The notes: a model not told the origin generated them from the letters alone. Positions 1 to 9,595 are shown, counted from the stretch's first letter. The stretch is 64,000 bases of DNA from Oegoconia quadripuncta (GCA_949316235.1 OX438759.1:16522618-16586617), one strand, 5' to 3'. Program-made: numbers and translations.

Positions 1-74
1 TATTAGATAATGTTTGATTTTTATCTTTAAGCAATTTATGTTTAGTACTGTCCGAATGAAATCGGAAGCTCTTG

Positions 75-299
75 ACATTGGGCTCCACTGAAAACCAGCG
101 CTGTAGCATATGCTGAGATGGAGACCATTTTTTCAAAATCACTCACCACATTTCAAAATCCCCCTATTTTCTGTATATTGTTGTAATTTTTTTGTTTAAC
201 TAATATTCAAATTATTGTAATTTATTGTTCAAATTCTAATCATAAAAATTATTGTATATTATTTTGCGCAATAAAGAGTATTTGTATTGTATTGTATTA
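75..299 (+). repeat. 3' end of a CR1-like LINE with (TTGTA)n tail
   Basis: The stretch ends in an AATAAA-like signal (GCAATAAAGAG near 267) followed by TTGTA repeats, as in a LINE 3' terminus. It contains the block GAAAACCAGCGC followed by GCATATGCTGAG, which recurs in reverse complement at 58376-58420 and in part near 50470. No coding part is recognisable. Assignment to the CR1-like family rests on that shared block. Confidence 0.45.
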
Positions 300-714
300 T
301 AAATGCGAAAGTTTTAATTTTTTAATTTTTTTTTTATGATTGACTGGATTGGGAATTTTCTCAATTTAAAAGGTGAGTCACATAAAGATTTTGATTAAGA
401 GGGTTAATTCTATCCAGTGGTGCCCTCATTGGATAAATTAATAATTGCTGTATTTGGGCAGTCAGTGATTGGCAGTCTGAATCGCTTGGATGGCGATTAT
501 GCGCGTTTTAGCACCACGTACTTAACTTACAACAGAACCTCGTGCATGTCTGTTTTCTTTCAAATTGTAATTTCCTTATAACTTTTTAAAATGGCGCTCA
601 CAAAGCGACACTTATGTTGTGTTAACTTTTGTACCTCGCCGGGACTCGAAGCGGCAATCTCCGGTTTGTAAACACTGAGCCACAGTAATATGGTGTTGGT
701 ACGTAAAAATAATG
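300..714. other. No gene recognised
   Basis: AT-rich sequence without a credible open frame. A poly-T run followed by ATGATTGACTGGATT near 335-355 matches the 3' end of LINE E (minus strand), so a very short remnant of that family may be present. Nothing else is recognised. Confidence 0.4.
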
Positions 715-950
715 GAATCATCTCATCTCTTTCCGTGGCTATCGTAAAGGCGAGTAGGGGACTTTCCATAAAAATCTAGACTTGCACATTTTAACGATTG
801 GCTCATCCCCAGTCATGTGTGCATGTTTGTATATTTCGAAACGTGAACCGTGGATGTTGTATTTAACTTTGAATGTTTGGGTTTGGGATGTCTCTGACCA
901 CCCCATTTGGGATGAGGGTCGTGACATTATACATATATGTATGTAATATT
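715..950 (+). repeat. Interspersed repeat, family C
   Basis: One of several copies in the window (10005, 17270, 19125/19960, 43785, 60305, 61345). Landmarks are GGGACTTTCCA, GTGAACCGTGGATG, TGACCACCCCATTTGGG, GGTCGTGAC and a terminal ATGTATG-type microsatellite. The directional tail suggests a retroposed or LINE-derived 3' end. No coding is seen. Confidence 0.6.
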
Positions 951-984
951 ACGTTATTGTTCGCTATTAAAAATATCCGCCGCC

Positions 985-1291
985 GCCTCCGTAGCTCAAC
1001 ATACTCGTAAAGCTTATGTATCGGATGTCGCAGGTTCGATCCCCAGCGCGGTATATGTTTAGTACTCGGTTTGGTTGGTGGTAGGGCATTACAAATGTCC
1101 GCCTGGCTAGCTACCACTATCTTATCTAAATCTGCCGCCAAATAGCAATGTTAATTGCATTATTGTATTTTGGTTGTCAGAGATAAGATACCCAGTCCCC
1201 CAAATACGATAGGGTTTCCGGGTTAATACGCTGCCACCTTCGGCCTCATCTTCACTTAACATCAGGTGTGATTGAAGTCAAGTGCTAATTC
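985..1291 (+). mobile_element. tRNA-derived SINE, family A
   Basis: Diverged copy. The head has a tRNA-like A box (GTAGCTCAAC) and B box (GGTTCGATCCCC), the two internal RNA polymerase III promoter elements. The body contains GTCCGCCTGGCTAGCTACC and ATCTTATCTAAATCTGCC, and the end carries ACATCAGGTGTGATTGA. The poly(A) tail is lost. About 14 copies or fragments occur in the window. Confidence 0.8.
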
Positions 1292-1354
1292 CAAAGTTAT
1301 CAACATTTTATAAAAGAAGACTACGCGAAGTTCGTATTACATAAAGGCGACTAA

Positions 1355-1701
1355 AGGTCTTAGCATACGTGACGTGTTTATTCTCGTGCCGGACGGAACG
1401 GGACGATTTTTTGACATCGTTGCATTTGAAAACATAGCAATAAAATACACGTGGCGAGAAACACGGGCGGAACGGGACGGCTATAGAAAAAACATCGTTA
1501 TGGCATCTTCTTTATCTAATGCTACGGCAACCATTGCTAGTTCTTCAAAAGTAAAATCGAACATTTTGTGAAAATGGTTGCAGCACTAGCACGACTATCG
1601 TTGAACACCGTCACTGTACGTATGTTTTAAAACCACTTTCACGTCACGTCTTCCCGTCTCCGTTCCGTCCGAGAAATTACCCGTCACGTATGCTAAGACC
1701 T
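1355..1701. mobile_element. 347-bp MITE with inverted termini
   Basis: Ends are inverted repeats: AGGTCTTAGCATACGTGACG at the left, with its complement at the right, and the similarity continues imperfectly to GGACGGAACGG. It is flanked by CTAA at 1351-1354 and TTAA at 1702-1705, consistent with a TTAA target duplication carrying one later substitution, as made by piggyBac-type elements. The 65-codon open frame inside has no recognisable product. Confidence 0.6.
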
Positions 1702-1944
1702 TTAATCACTTTTGACTCGTGACAATTCGAAGAGTCCCATGGTTTCCGGCTCCATCGAAACACTTTCAATTCTCAAATTTGTTATTCAAATTAGTGAACT
1801 CAGGGGCCGGTGGTCATTACTTATTCTTTTAATGTCAAATAATCTAGGAACTGTCCGATTTAACTGAAAGATTACTGTAATCTTAAGTCGGGGCCGACAA
1901 ATGATTGACTGCGACGCCATATTCGAACAATTCAATACACATAA

Positions 1945-2206
1945 AAGTCAAAAATGCTTTATTTTTTGATTAACTGGATACGCGTTTGACCACAATCTCA
2001 CCTGATGGAAAGTGACGATGTGGTCGATGATGCAGCACGCTGTCTCAGTAGTTGTAGCCTCTTTATTTTGTAACAGGGTACACTTAAAATAGTCAGATTT
2101 TACTTAAGCTACTGCTTGTTCAAAGGGCGATTTTCCTCTGAGAAGAACAAGCAAGAAATTCGAGGGGTTGCTCTTTTTAAAAGGAGGTTTTTATATTAGG
2201 CCAAAA
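1945..2206 (-). mobile_element. 3' fragment of Jockey-type LINE (J1 family), interrupted
   Basis: Matches the 3' end of the J1 element at 24283-24460: AATGCTTTATTTT, CAGGGTACACTTAAAATAG, ACTGCTTGTTCAAA, AGAAGAACAAGCAAG. The copy is split by a foreign 95-bp segment (1966-2060). Only untranslated 3' sequence remains. Confidence 0.75.
1966..2060 (-). mobile_element. Nested 3' fragment of LINE E
   Basis: Starts at a T run, then has GCGTTTGACCACAATCTC, ACCTGATGGAAAGTGACG and ATGTGGTCGA, matching copies at 44873 and 46690. It is flanked on both sides by CTTTATTTT (1957-1965 and 2061-2069), a 9-bp target site duplication, so it is a separate 5'-truncated insertion into the J1 tail. Confidence 0.75.
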
Positions 2207-2226
2207 GCCACAATAATATATCTTTA

Positions 2227-2490
2227 CGACGACCTTGTTTGGTGTTGTGGTTATTAACTCTGGCCACTATACCAAAAGATGGCGGGTTCGAATCCCGCTA
2301 GGGGCATATGTTTGTGTGATGAATACGGACATATGTACCCGAGTTATGGATGTTTTCATTTATAATAAGTATTTATACAAAAAAAAGGAATTTATGTAGT
2401 ATATCAACCAACTGGTATCCACAACACAAGCCTCTAGTTGCTTACTGTGGAACTAGATGGCGCTGTGTGTATGTTTAAGGTTTTTTTTTT
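2227..2490 (+). mobile_element. tRNA-derived SINE, family B
   Basis: The head has an A-box-like TTTGGTGTTGTGGTTA and B box GGTTCGAATCCCGC, followed by TAGGGGCATATGTTTG, TATCAACCAACTGGTATCC and AACTAGATGGCGCTGTG. It ends in a T run. Other copies lie at 5359, 8237, 9596, 17920, 42533 and 52942. Confidence 0.8.
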
Positions 2491-3640
2491 AAATACGGTG
2501 AAGAGCGCTGACTTCCATAGTACAAGGATAGGTGGTTTCGGTGTCAGAACTCCTAAGCGTCATTATTAATAAATCGATCTTGAGATTGAGATCGCGTCTC
2601 AGTGTCAATACATATTTTTTTGATACAGTTTTAATATGCAACAGATTCTCAAGCGTCAACTTAAGGTCATCTCAACTTGAGAACTTATTACTACGTGGTA
2701 AATAGTCAAAATAACTACTTATATATTCTATTCCCTTTCCGATGCGGTAGTAGCTTGGATATACTGACTGACAGATAAATGCTTAAGCCCTATTTTTTTC
2801 CAATAAATTTAAATTGACATTCAACAAATATCATGTATCTTACGTTGAAATAAATGCTTTTAAAAGTTTGAAGAATATTCTTCTTATATATTTTTAATTT
2901 ATTTAAAATCAATGAATTTATTAAACGACCTATCCATCCCCTCACGATAGGGTACAAAAATAAAAGAAAATTCATCGCCACCTTACATGTAGGGAAGGTA
3001 CCTAGCATAAAAAATATTTTTAAAGATTTTATTTTACTATTTTGTCGGCGTGATTAATTTTGAAAATTCTATTCATAGTTTCAAAACCATATTTATTTTC
3101 AAGTGCAAAATTTTATCTATGAAAATACAACATTATATAGATTTCATTAATAGAGTGTGTTCGCAGATAATTATGTTGTTTATACCTATATGATTCTAGA
3201 ACGACCGTCACCAAAACACACTTGGCTCTACATTTCCATTGCAAACTTAAAAAAAAAATCTACTCGACGACATCTTCTTTTGCAAAGAAGGCAAAGGCAA
3301 CAAAGAGTTCTGCCAAAGGCAATATCATTATTTCATACTCGCAGACGAGTTCGGAAACGCTCCAGATTGTTTATTGTATGACCTTCTCTCAACGAGTCGG
3401 AGATTGCTTTTACAAATTTGGCAGGCGCCGTGGTGCTTATCTTGAAAAAATACTTACTCAACAGTACGTTTTCTCCGCGGAATGTAATTTCGCTTAATTT
3501 TTAAGCAGCACTTAGTTTTTTGGATGCGAAATTCATTTTGGCGAGTTCCTTTCGTGGATATGCCGTCGTTAATTTGAGCAAATGATTATTGTTGTTCTGA
3601 TGTGATCAAAGAAGATTAGATATGTTATTTATTTAAAAAC
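2491..3640. other. No gene recognised
   Basis: AT-rich sequence. A LINE-like tail fragment (TATCTTACGTTGAAATAAATGC near 2835) recurs near 4630 and 46510. Short overlapping open frames at 3157-3497 have low-complexity Lys/Arg-rich translations and no family resemblance. Nothing else is seen. Confidence 0.4.
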
Positions 3641-3785
3641 GGTAACAAATAAATAGATGGAATTTAAATATAAACTAGAACAAATGTAAAAAATTCGGAC
3701 CGCAAGGCAAGGTATCGTTTGCGTTGGCAACGTTTTCTCGCTGAATGCAGATACTTAAGCATTGAGCGAGGAATCATCCAGCTCC
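3641..3785 (+). pseudogene. Repeat F with decayed 36-codon micro-ORF
   Basis: Same sequence as the reverse complement of 63840-64000. The ATG at 3657 opens MEFKYKLEQM and then hits a stop, because one base is missing compared with the other copy, where the frame runs 36 codons. Function and family are unknown. A SINE A copy starts a few bases downstream, as it also does near the other copy. Confidence 0.5.
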
Positions 3786-3790
3786 GTACT

Positions 3791-4124
3791 CCGCCTCCGT
3801 GGCTCAATGTAAACAACATTGGGTTTACGATTCGGAGGTCGCGGGTTCGATCCCCAGCGGGGTACATGTTTAAGTACTCGGTTTGGTTGGTGGTAGGGCA
3901 TTTTAAATGTCCGCCTGGCTAGCTACCACCATCTTATCTAAATCTGCCGCCAAACAGCAAAGTTAATAGCATTGTCGTGTTCCGGTTGTCAGAGATAAGA
4001 TAGCCAGTCCCCCAAATGTGTTGGGGTTTCCGGGTCAGTACGCTTCCATCTTCGACCTCATCTTCACTTAACATCAGGTGTGATTGAGGTCAAGTACCAA
4101 CCCGTTATGCATAAAAAAAAAAAA
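3791..4124 (+). mobile_element. Full-length SINE A with poly(A)
   Basis: Runs from CCGCCTCCGTGGCTC (A box) through GGTTCGATCCCC (B box) to the shared 3' block ACATCAGGTGTGATTGAGG and a 12-base A run. It is a good reference copy, about 334 bp. The internal promoter should be readable by RNA polymerase III. Antisense open frames across it are shadows of the tRNA-like part. Confidence 0.88.
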
Positions 4125-4134
4125 TATCAAAGAA

Positions 4135-4378
4135 AAATTTAAGAGCACCGGGGCCTTAAGGACCTAAATGATCGCCCTAAAGAAAAATGTAAATGATCGC
4201 GGTGTGAGGCGCGACAGCGCCCCCCGTGGAGCCGAGGAAGGTCGCCTCGGGGTTTTAGTGGGCATACCTCCTGATAGGGAGGGGAGTCCCACATAACCGT
4301 ATCGGCGTCCCCCAAGCAAACGAAATGCGCAACGCATTTCGCCGCGTAAGAAAATGAAAAAAAAAAAAAACAAAAAAA
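4135..4378 (+). mobile_element. 3' end of retroposon family G, poly(A) tailed
   Basis: GC-rich block with GATCGCGGTGTGAGG, GGGGTTTTAGTGGG, GGGAGTCCCACATAACC and an A-rich end. The same landmarks occur on the minus strand at 10506-10807, where the insertion has clear boundaries. Probably the 3' untranslated end of a poly(A)-tailed non-LTR retrotransposon; no reverse transcriptase is present to assign the clade. Confidence 0.6.
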
Positions 4379-4779
4379 GGTATTTGTAATTAAGAGAAGT
4401 ATGGTTTTTTTTCTTTAATGTTATATTTATGCAAAAGATTTATTCAACGTGTTTTTGTTTAATCATTAATAGCAATTCTCGAATCTCCCACTATTGCTTT
4501 TTGGAGTACAAATCTCTCATAAACTAATCAAATCCTTTAATCGATTTCGAACTTACTTCTCGGCTGTAAATGCTCGTTGCGATTATTATTATTTGTAAAT
4601 TTTTAAATTTTCAAGCAACAAATCATATCATGTATCTTACGTTGAAATTAATGCGTGAAATTTGTAATTTCGCTATATTTTATTACCAACCATAACTGAA
4701 AATATAAAGAATAATGCAACATAACTCACTGAATTTCAGCGAAAAAGCTGTTAAGTATTTATAGGTACATTAAAACAAC
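4379..4779. other. No gene recognised
   Basis: AT-rich sequence containing one LINE-tail-like motif (TATCTTACGTTGAAATTAATGC near 4633). No open frame of note. Confidence 0.4.
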
Positions 4780-5117
4780 CTCTCAATATTGTAATCAAAA
4801 ACCTGCACTCCCCAGCCTTGGGGTAAATTAATTGTTTCAAGTTTAAATTCTAACGGGCGCGAGCTAAAGTAATTTATTTTCTTTGCTAAGCGTGTTAGGT
4901 ACATGTTTTGAACATAAATCTTGTTCGTGACGCCTCCGACGGTAGTTAAGTATCGATTTAAGAGACAAGTAGTGTGCTTAGTGGAAAATTGTTTAAGAAA
5001 ATATCTATGAACATCTACACCAAGTAGATGTTCATTGAGCTGAAAAGTTTGGAAACTTAATGTATTGCCTTTTTGTACAATAAAGCGTTTACAAACAAAC
5101 AAACAAACAAACAAACT
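4780..5117 (+). repeat. 3' end of LINE family H, (ACAA)n tail
   Basis: Ends TTTTTGTACAATAAAGCG followed by AAAC repeats (5090-5116). The same terminus is inverted at 61752-61870 and related ends lie at 49655-49791. The 114-codon minus-strand open frame here is a shadow. The left boundary is uncertain. Confidence 0.5.
5007..5035. repeat. Perfect 12-bp hairpin, 5-nt loop
   Basis: ATGAACATCTAC, loop ACCAA, then GTAGATGTTCAT. It lies in the 3' end of a LINE H copy. One of several perfect short-loop hairpins in the window. Confidence 0.8.
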
Positions 5118-5358
5118 TAGAATGGAATGGAGTCGCAGCTGTGAAATTTAAATCGTTAGTTGAGAAGGGGATACTTAGTCGGAAGAGGGTTAGGTGTAAT
5201 AAGTAAGAACATAATCATGGTTATCAAAATATAATTTGAAAAAAAAAATTTACTCATGCAATAGTAAAAAGTTTTTTAACATTGCTTCCGTCTCTTCTGT
5301 TTATAACTTCCGTTTTGACTGACTGGTGTTGTAGGTACTGTAAATTCACAGACTGTTT

Positions 5359-5627
5359 GACGACCTGTTTGGTGTAGTGGTTAATAAACTGCTAAAGGTC
5401 GCCGGTTCGAGTCCCGCTAGGGGCATATGTTTGCATGATGAATACGTGTCTGTACACGTGTTGCCGAGTTATGGCTGTTTTTCATTTATTTATTTATTTA
5501 CAAAAAAAAAATGTATTTGTGTAGTTTATCAACCATCTGGTATCCATAATACAAGCCTATAGTTGCTCACTGTGGAACTAGATGGTGCTGTGTGTATGTC
5601 TAAGGATATTTATTATTATTATTATTA
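5359..5627 (+). mobile_element. Full-length SINE B with (ATT)n tail
   Basis: Starts GACGACCTGTTTGGTGTAG, B box GGTTCGAGTCCCGC, ends CTAGATGGTGCTGTGTG then TTATTATTATT. The microsatellite tail, rather than poly(A), separates it from SINE A and implies a different partner LINE. Confidence 0.85.
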
Positions 5628-5715
5628 AAGTCACGCCACACATCATAAATTTGATGATATCTGTCATTAAGTGGGATTTATGTGAGAAAATACCCTTTTA
5701 AATGCCGTATTTTTT

Positions 5716-5905
5716 CGTCGTTTACAATGACATTGATGTTGATTCGGATGTACACCAACTAAACTAAACTAAAACCAGTTTTGGAGTGGTCCCGTCGCAT
5801 CGTACCGTTCCAGGGAGAAAGAGACAGTACTACTTTAAAACTGGTTTTAGTTTAATTTGGTTGGTGTACATCCGAATCGACACCATTACCTATGTAAAAC
5901 CTTAT
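5716..5905. mobile_element. Fold-back MITE with about 50-70-bp arms
   Basis: GATTCGGATGTACACCAAC at 5740 is repeated inverted as GTTGGTGTACATCCGAATC ending near 5880. The arms also pair through ACTAAAACCAGTTTT / AAAACTGGTTTTAGT and more loosely outward to about 5718 and 5903. The loop of about 55 nt is GC-richer. No coding. A transcript through it would fold into a long hairpin. Confidence 0.7.
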
Positions 5906-6369
5906 ATTATAGCAATATGAAGCCATAGACCTCAGTATTCGATACCTCCGGCCGTTTCTGAGGTACAGAGCCTTCAAAAATTAATTGATGGTGTTATATA
6001 CGGAACCTGCATGGCATGAGTTCTACTCCTATTTGAACGTCTTTTTAACAAACTTCAAAAAAAAAAACAGTAGGCTGTCAATTCGACTGTATTTTTTAAT
6101 GGTTGTTACGCGACGATGATTATTTTTTTGGTCGGTAGGATTTAATACTTTGACCAAGTGAAAGAAAAGGTGAATGTCGTGTCGTACCAAGAGGTTAAAA
6201 CGAGGGCGGAAAGTAGAGAGCCGTGGTCATTACTCCACCGACAAGAGCATAGCTCTTAAATTGAAGAGAGAGAGGATTTAAATTCGGAGTGGTTCCATCT
6301 AAATTTGGTTACGATCTGATGATGCACTCCGGAGACAGAGGAACCTTACTGGGCGGTTCAATTATTTTA
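5906..6369. other. No gene recognised
   Basis: Mixed-composition sequence with no open frame, repeat or signal that I can name. Confidence 0.4.
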
Positions 6370-6487
6370 TGTTGTGACATCATCATATCAGCCGAAAGAC
6401 GTCCACTGCTGGACAAAGGCCTCCGCAAAGGATCTCGACAACGATCGGTCCTGCGCTGCTCGTATCCAGCGGCTTCCCGCGACATAT
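6370..6487 (-). pseudogene. C-terminal end of LINE N reverse transcriptase ORF
   Basis: Reverse complement of the common lepidopteran LINE end read directly at 44675-44872: CATCATATCAGCCGAAAG, CGTCCACTGCTGGACAAAGG, CTTCCCGCGACAT. On the minus strand it corresponds to the last coding residues (Trp/Arg-rich, ending near VQQWTS in intact copies) and a GATGATGA tail. Only this terminus remains. Confidence 0.65.
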
Positions 6488-6490
6488 AAA

Positions 6491-6850
6491 TATACCGGAT
6501 GAGTTTTTTTACCGTAAGGAAAAAAATAGGGTACATTAGGTAAGTGAAATAGAAGTTATTGGCATAGGTAGTTTAATTTGATAGTTAAATTAGGTAGTTC
6601 CTATGATGCTAAATTTATTTGGAATTCATATTTTCTCCAAGTTTTCTGTATTTATTTAATTTAATGTTGTAATTATGTGGATAGGCTACAAATGCGACCG
6701 TTAAATGACACAATTAACGCTTAATTCGATGATAGTTTTGAAAAACAAAAAAAAATAAACTACTTATGCCAATAACTTTTACATTATTTCACTTGTCTAA
6801 TAAGAGTATGCCCTATTTTTTTCATATGGTAAAAAAACTCATCCAGTATA
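6491..6850. mobile_element. 360-bp MITE with about 90-bp TIRs
   Basis: TATACCGGATGAGTTTTTTT at the left is matched inverted by AAAAAAACTCATCCAGTATA at the right. Pairing continues through AAAAAAATAGGG, AAGTGAAATA and GTTATTGGCATA. TA sits next to both ends, consistent with a Tc1/mariner-type target. The interior has no coding. Confidence 0.7.
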
Positions 6851-7296
6851 CATATATATTATATTATATATATTATATATATATATATTATATTATGCTG
6901 TGACATGGTAAAAGTTATTATTTTAAGCCACGCTTTAAAGTATTCACCTAATTTTGTAGCACGTTATATTATGTACAAGTAGGTTACTGTGAAATTTTTG
7001 TGGGAAGTTAAAAAAAGATTTCCACCCTAGCTGGAAGCAATCGAACTATGCAGCCTCATGGCCCATTTGCCACATGTGGTCCGCATGTGTTGCGTTAACT
7101 TTGATACTTATTCCTGCCAGCTTTAAGTTACTTTCAAGTACAAAAATGATGTTAATATTGGTGTTGATCCGTTTGGTACACGTTTAAACAAATTTAGACT
7201 ATCCTTTTTTTATTGCGAGGGCACAAAAATGACGATATGACATTCGTTCAGAAATTATAACCTCAAACGATTTTTATAACTTTAACCGGTAATTTT
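6851..7296. other. AT microsatellite then unassigned sequence
   Basis: TA/TATAT-rich run at about 6851-6893, then unremarkable sequence with no recognised gene or repeat. Confidence 0.45.
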
Positions 7297-7640
7297 ATCG
7301 GTCTGTCTGTGTGTCGGTGTGTCTGTATGTCGGTGTGTCAGTGTGTATGTGTGTCAGTGTGTACATTAGTCTGTGTGTCCATATGTCTGCGTGTTTGTGT
7401 GTCTCTGTGTGACAGTGTGTATGTTTGTCTGTATGTCTGTGTGTTTGTGTGTCAGCGTGTCTGCGTGTCAGTATGTCGGTATGTCTGTGACTGCGTGTCG
7501 GCTTACCTGTGTGTCGGTGTGTCTATATGTTAGTGTATATGTGTGCACAAACACGCAGGTTTGTGCCATTGCGTGTCGGCTTACCTGTGTGTCGGTGTAT
7601 CTATATGTTAGTGTGTATGTGTGACGATGTGTCTGTGTCT
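7297..7640. repeat. TG-rich minisatellite
   Basis: Imperfect tandem array built on GTGTGTC(T/G)GTNTGTC. Inside it a unit of about 78 bp is duplicated (GCGTGTCGGCTTACC at 7493 and 7571). The Cys/Val-rich open frames across it are artefacts of the repeat. Confidence 0.9.
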
Positions 7641-7684
7641 ATGTGTTCTTCGTATGTTTGATGAAAATCAGTTGACCCGTTTCG

Positions 7685-7805
7685 TGTTATTTAGCTTTTA
7701 TTCTTTATTGCAAATAAACACAAAATATACATTTGTCAGATACAAAGATACAAAGGTGAGCTTATCTCTAAGAGAGATCTCTTCCAGCCAACCCTATAAG
7801 CGGTT
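7685..7805 (-). repeat. LINE 3' end, family H-like
   Basis: On the minus strand it reads GGCTGGAAGAGATCTCTC, then a region ending TTTGCAATAAAGAATAAAAG. Related ends are at 9116, 49655 and 61752. No coding. Confidence 0.5.
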
Positions 7806-8236
7806 AGAAAGTGTATAACGGGAAATGCTTTTAACACAGTTAATTGGTATATTTGGTTTATAGTCTTTATGGATTTTCTAACTTTGTGTACACATGTTCT
7901 TTAAAAATCAATTTTTCAAGAACTGAACTAGAGTGACAAGATTACACTGTCATGGCGTCCTTTCTGATTATCGGTATAACAAAAAAATCTACTACAAAAG
8001 ATTCCAACAGTAACTCATTTCCGTTTTAAACAACACAAGAAGACAGGTTGAATTAATTCTCTTTGTTAGGTAGTCAGTTACACTCAATTAGAAAAACCAG
8101 TAACCTAACTAAAGTCTGGCCAACGAAAGCGCGACATGGAATTTTTTAAAAGTTTTCCCATGGCAACATCATAAACTGTCAAAGGCTAATATATAATTAA
8201 CTTTATAATCTTGATAGTAGTTGACTGAATCTATAT
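7806..8236. other. No gene recognised
   Basis: Contains TCTGGCCAACGAAAGCGCGAC at 8109-8129, which is repeated inverted near 9508-9530 and may mark one end of a larger element. Otherwise unassigned. Confidence 0.4.
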
Positions 8237-8517
8237 TAATAAATAAATAAAAATATCCTTGTATTTATACAGTCACAGCGCCATTTAGTTCCACACTAAG
8301 CAACTAGGCTTGTATTATGGATATCACATGGTTGATATAACTACACAAATACATTTTTTTTGGTAAATAACTACAAAAAATAATAAATGTAAACGTCCAT
8401 AACTTGGGTACATCAGGCCCGAGTTCATCGTATTAACATATGCCCCTAGTGGGATTTGAACCCCCGTCCCTTTGGTATAATAGTCAGGGTTTATAACCAC
8501 TACACCGAACAAGTCGG
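8237..8517 (-). mobile_element. SINE B, minus strand
   Basis: AAATAAATAAAA tail at the left, then ACAGCGCCATTTAGTTCC, ATGCCCCTAGTGGGATTTG (B box complement) and ACCACTACACCGAACAAG (A box complement). Essentially full length. Confidence 0.82.
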
Positions 8518-8559
8518 CAATCATATCATAGTGTAATATCATAATCATATCATAGGGTA

Positions 8560-8662
8560 ATCATAGTGTTACAGTTGCAATTAAGTATTATTGTGTAGAT
8601 TTTATGTTTTAATGTACCATAAAAATTAATAAATATATTTGATTTGATTTGATATAAAAGCG
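8560..8662 (+). repeat. LINE 3' tail with (TTTGA)n
   Basis: AATGTACC, AATAAATATATTTGATTTG and TTTGATTTGATAT form a LINE-like end. Similar (TTTGA)n ends are at 33390-33465 and 44640-44674. Confidence 0.5.
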
Positions 8663-9026
8663 AAATGTCACTCATTCACTGACTAAACTAGAATTGGCCT
8701 ACGAAATCTACACATATACATTTTGCATGATGTCACTCATTTACATAATTTTATAATACAGGACATAATTTATAAGATATGGACAAATATGTATTAAAAG
8801 AGAAAAAATAAAATAAAAAAGGGCCCTGATGGAGGTGAACCAATGAAAAGAATTATGTTCATGGTTCACCTGGGTTGTCAAAACGATGTACCACGGGTTG
8901 GGAGGGCCCTGGACCATACGTTTACGTCATAGGTAGAACATGTTGCACAGGCTAGCGGCGTTGCTATGTTGTATGGTCAGACTTATGCGCTAGCGCAGGT
9001 AGCTGCCAGTCTTCTGAGCAAACAAG
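8663..9026. other. No gene recognised
   Basis: Contains an inverted GGGCCCT motif pair (8821 and 8904) and TGGTCAGACTTATGCGCTA near 8969, a near repeat of 9520-9540. Otherwise unassigned. Confidence 0.4.
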
Positions 9027-9348
9027 TCTAACTAATATTATAAATACGAAAGTTTGGATGTTTGTTTATTTGATGCTCAATCACGGCGAAACGGATGGAC
9101 GGATTTGGATGAAAGAGATCTCTTAAAGAGATAAGTCCACCTTTGTACGTGACCTATTGTTTGTACTCTGTTATTGTAATGTTTTGGTGCAATAAAGAAT
9201 AAATAAAACTTGGTGTATAGGTAGAATATACCCTGGATTAAGACATAGGATATTCTTTATCCCGATAAAAAGAGTAGTTCCCACAGGATAAATAAATTTC
9301 CGCGATAAAGTTATTCTACGCAGGCAAAACCGCGAGCGGAAAGCTAGT
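9027..9348 (+). mobile_element. Non-autonomous Helitron-like element
   Basis: Begins TCTAACTAATATTATAAAT and continues AAGTTTGGATGTTTG, CAATCACGGCGAAACGG, the usual left end of lepidopteran Helitron-type repeats. It ends ACCGCGAGCGGAAAGCTAGT: a short GC hairpin then CTAGT, as Helitron 3' ends have. No RepHel protein. Interrupted by a LINE tail (9116-9211). Confidence 0.65.
9116..9211 (+). mobile_element. LINE tail nested in the Helitron-like element
   Basis: In the other copy (22067) GGATGAAA runs straight into TTTGGTATA. Here GAGATCTCTTAAAGAG to GCAATAAAGAATAAATAAAA lies between the two halves. The AATAAA-type end and the precise interruption mark a severely 5'-truncated LINE insertion. Confidence 0.65.
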
Positions 9349-9595
9349 AATAAATAAAACAAATTAACAAATTGGTTGTCGTTAAATCAAAAAATATTCA
9401 AGTATCAAAACTCTTTTCTCCTGCTGTAGTTAGTAATACCACATGAAGATTTTTTGAATTTCCCGCCTTTTAGCAGGTCGCGCCACAGATTAGACAACAG
9501 TTATGGTCGCGCTTTCGTTGGTCAGACTCTATGCGCTAAGTGGAAGCGAACCTCCTTTCATTTGTTTAAATATCAGGGTATTTTCTAAGGGCAAC

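Noticed and set aside
3664..3867. Frames starting MYPAGDRTRDL on the antisense strand, also near 17763, 47665 and 63638
   Set aside because: They are translations of the antisense of SINE tRNA-like heads and have no independent support.
4164..4373. Arg-rich 69-codon minus frame
   Set aside because: Antisense of the GC-rich retroposon G 3' end.
5359..5430. Possible functional tRNA gene at the SINE B head, and likewise at SINE A and C heads
   Set aside because: A and B boxes are present but the cloverleaf cannot be completed, and each is attached to a conserved SINE body in several copies.
7309..7624. Cys/Val-rich open frames
   Set aside because: Produced by the TG-rich minisatellite.
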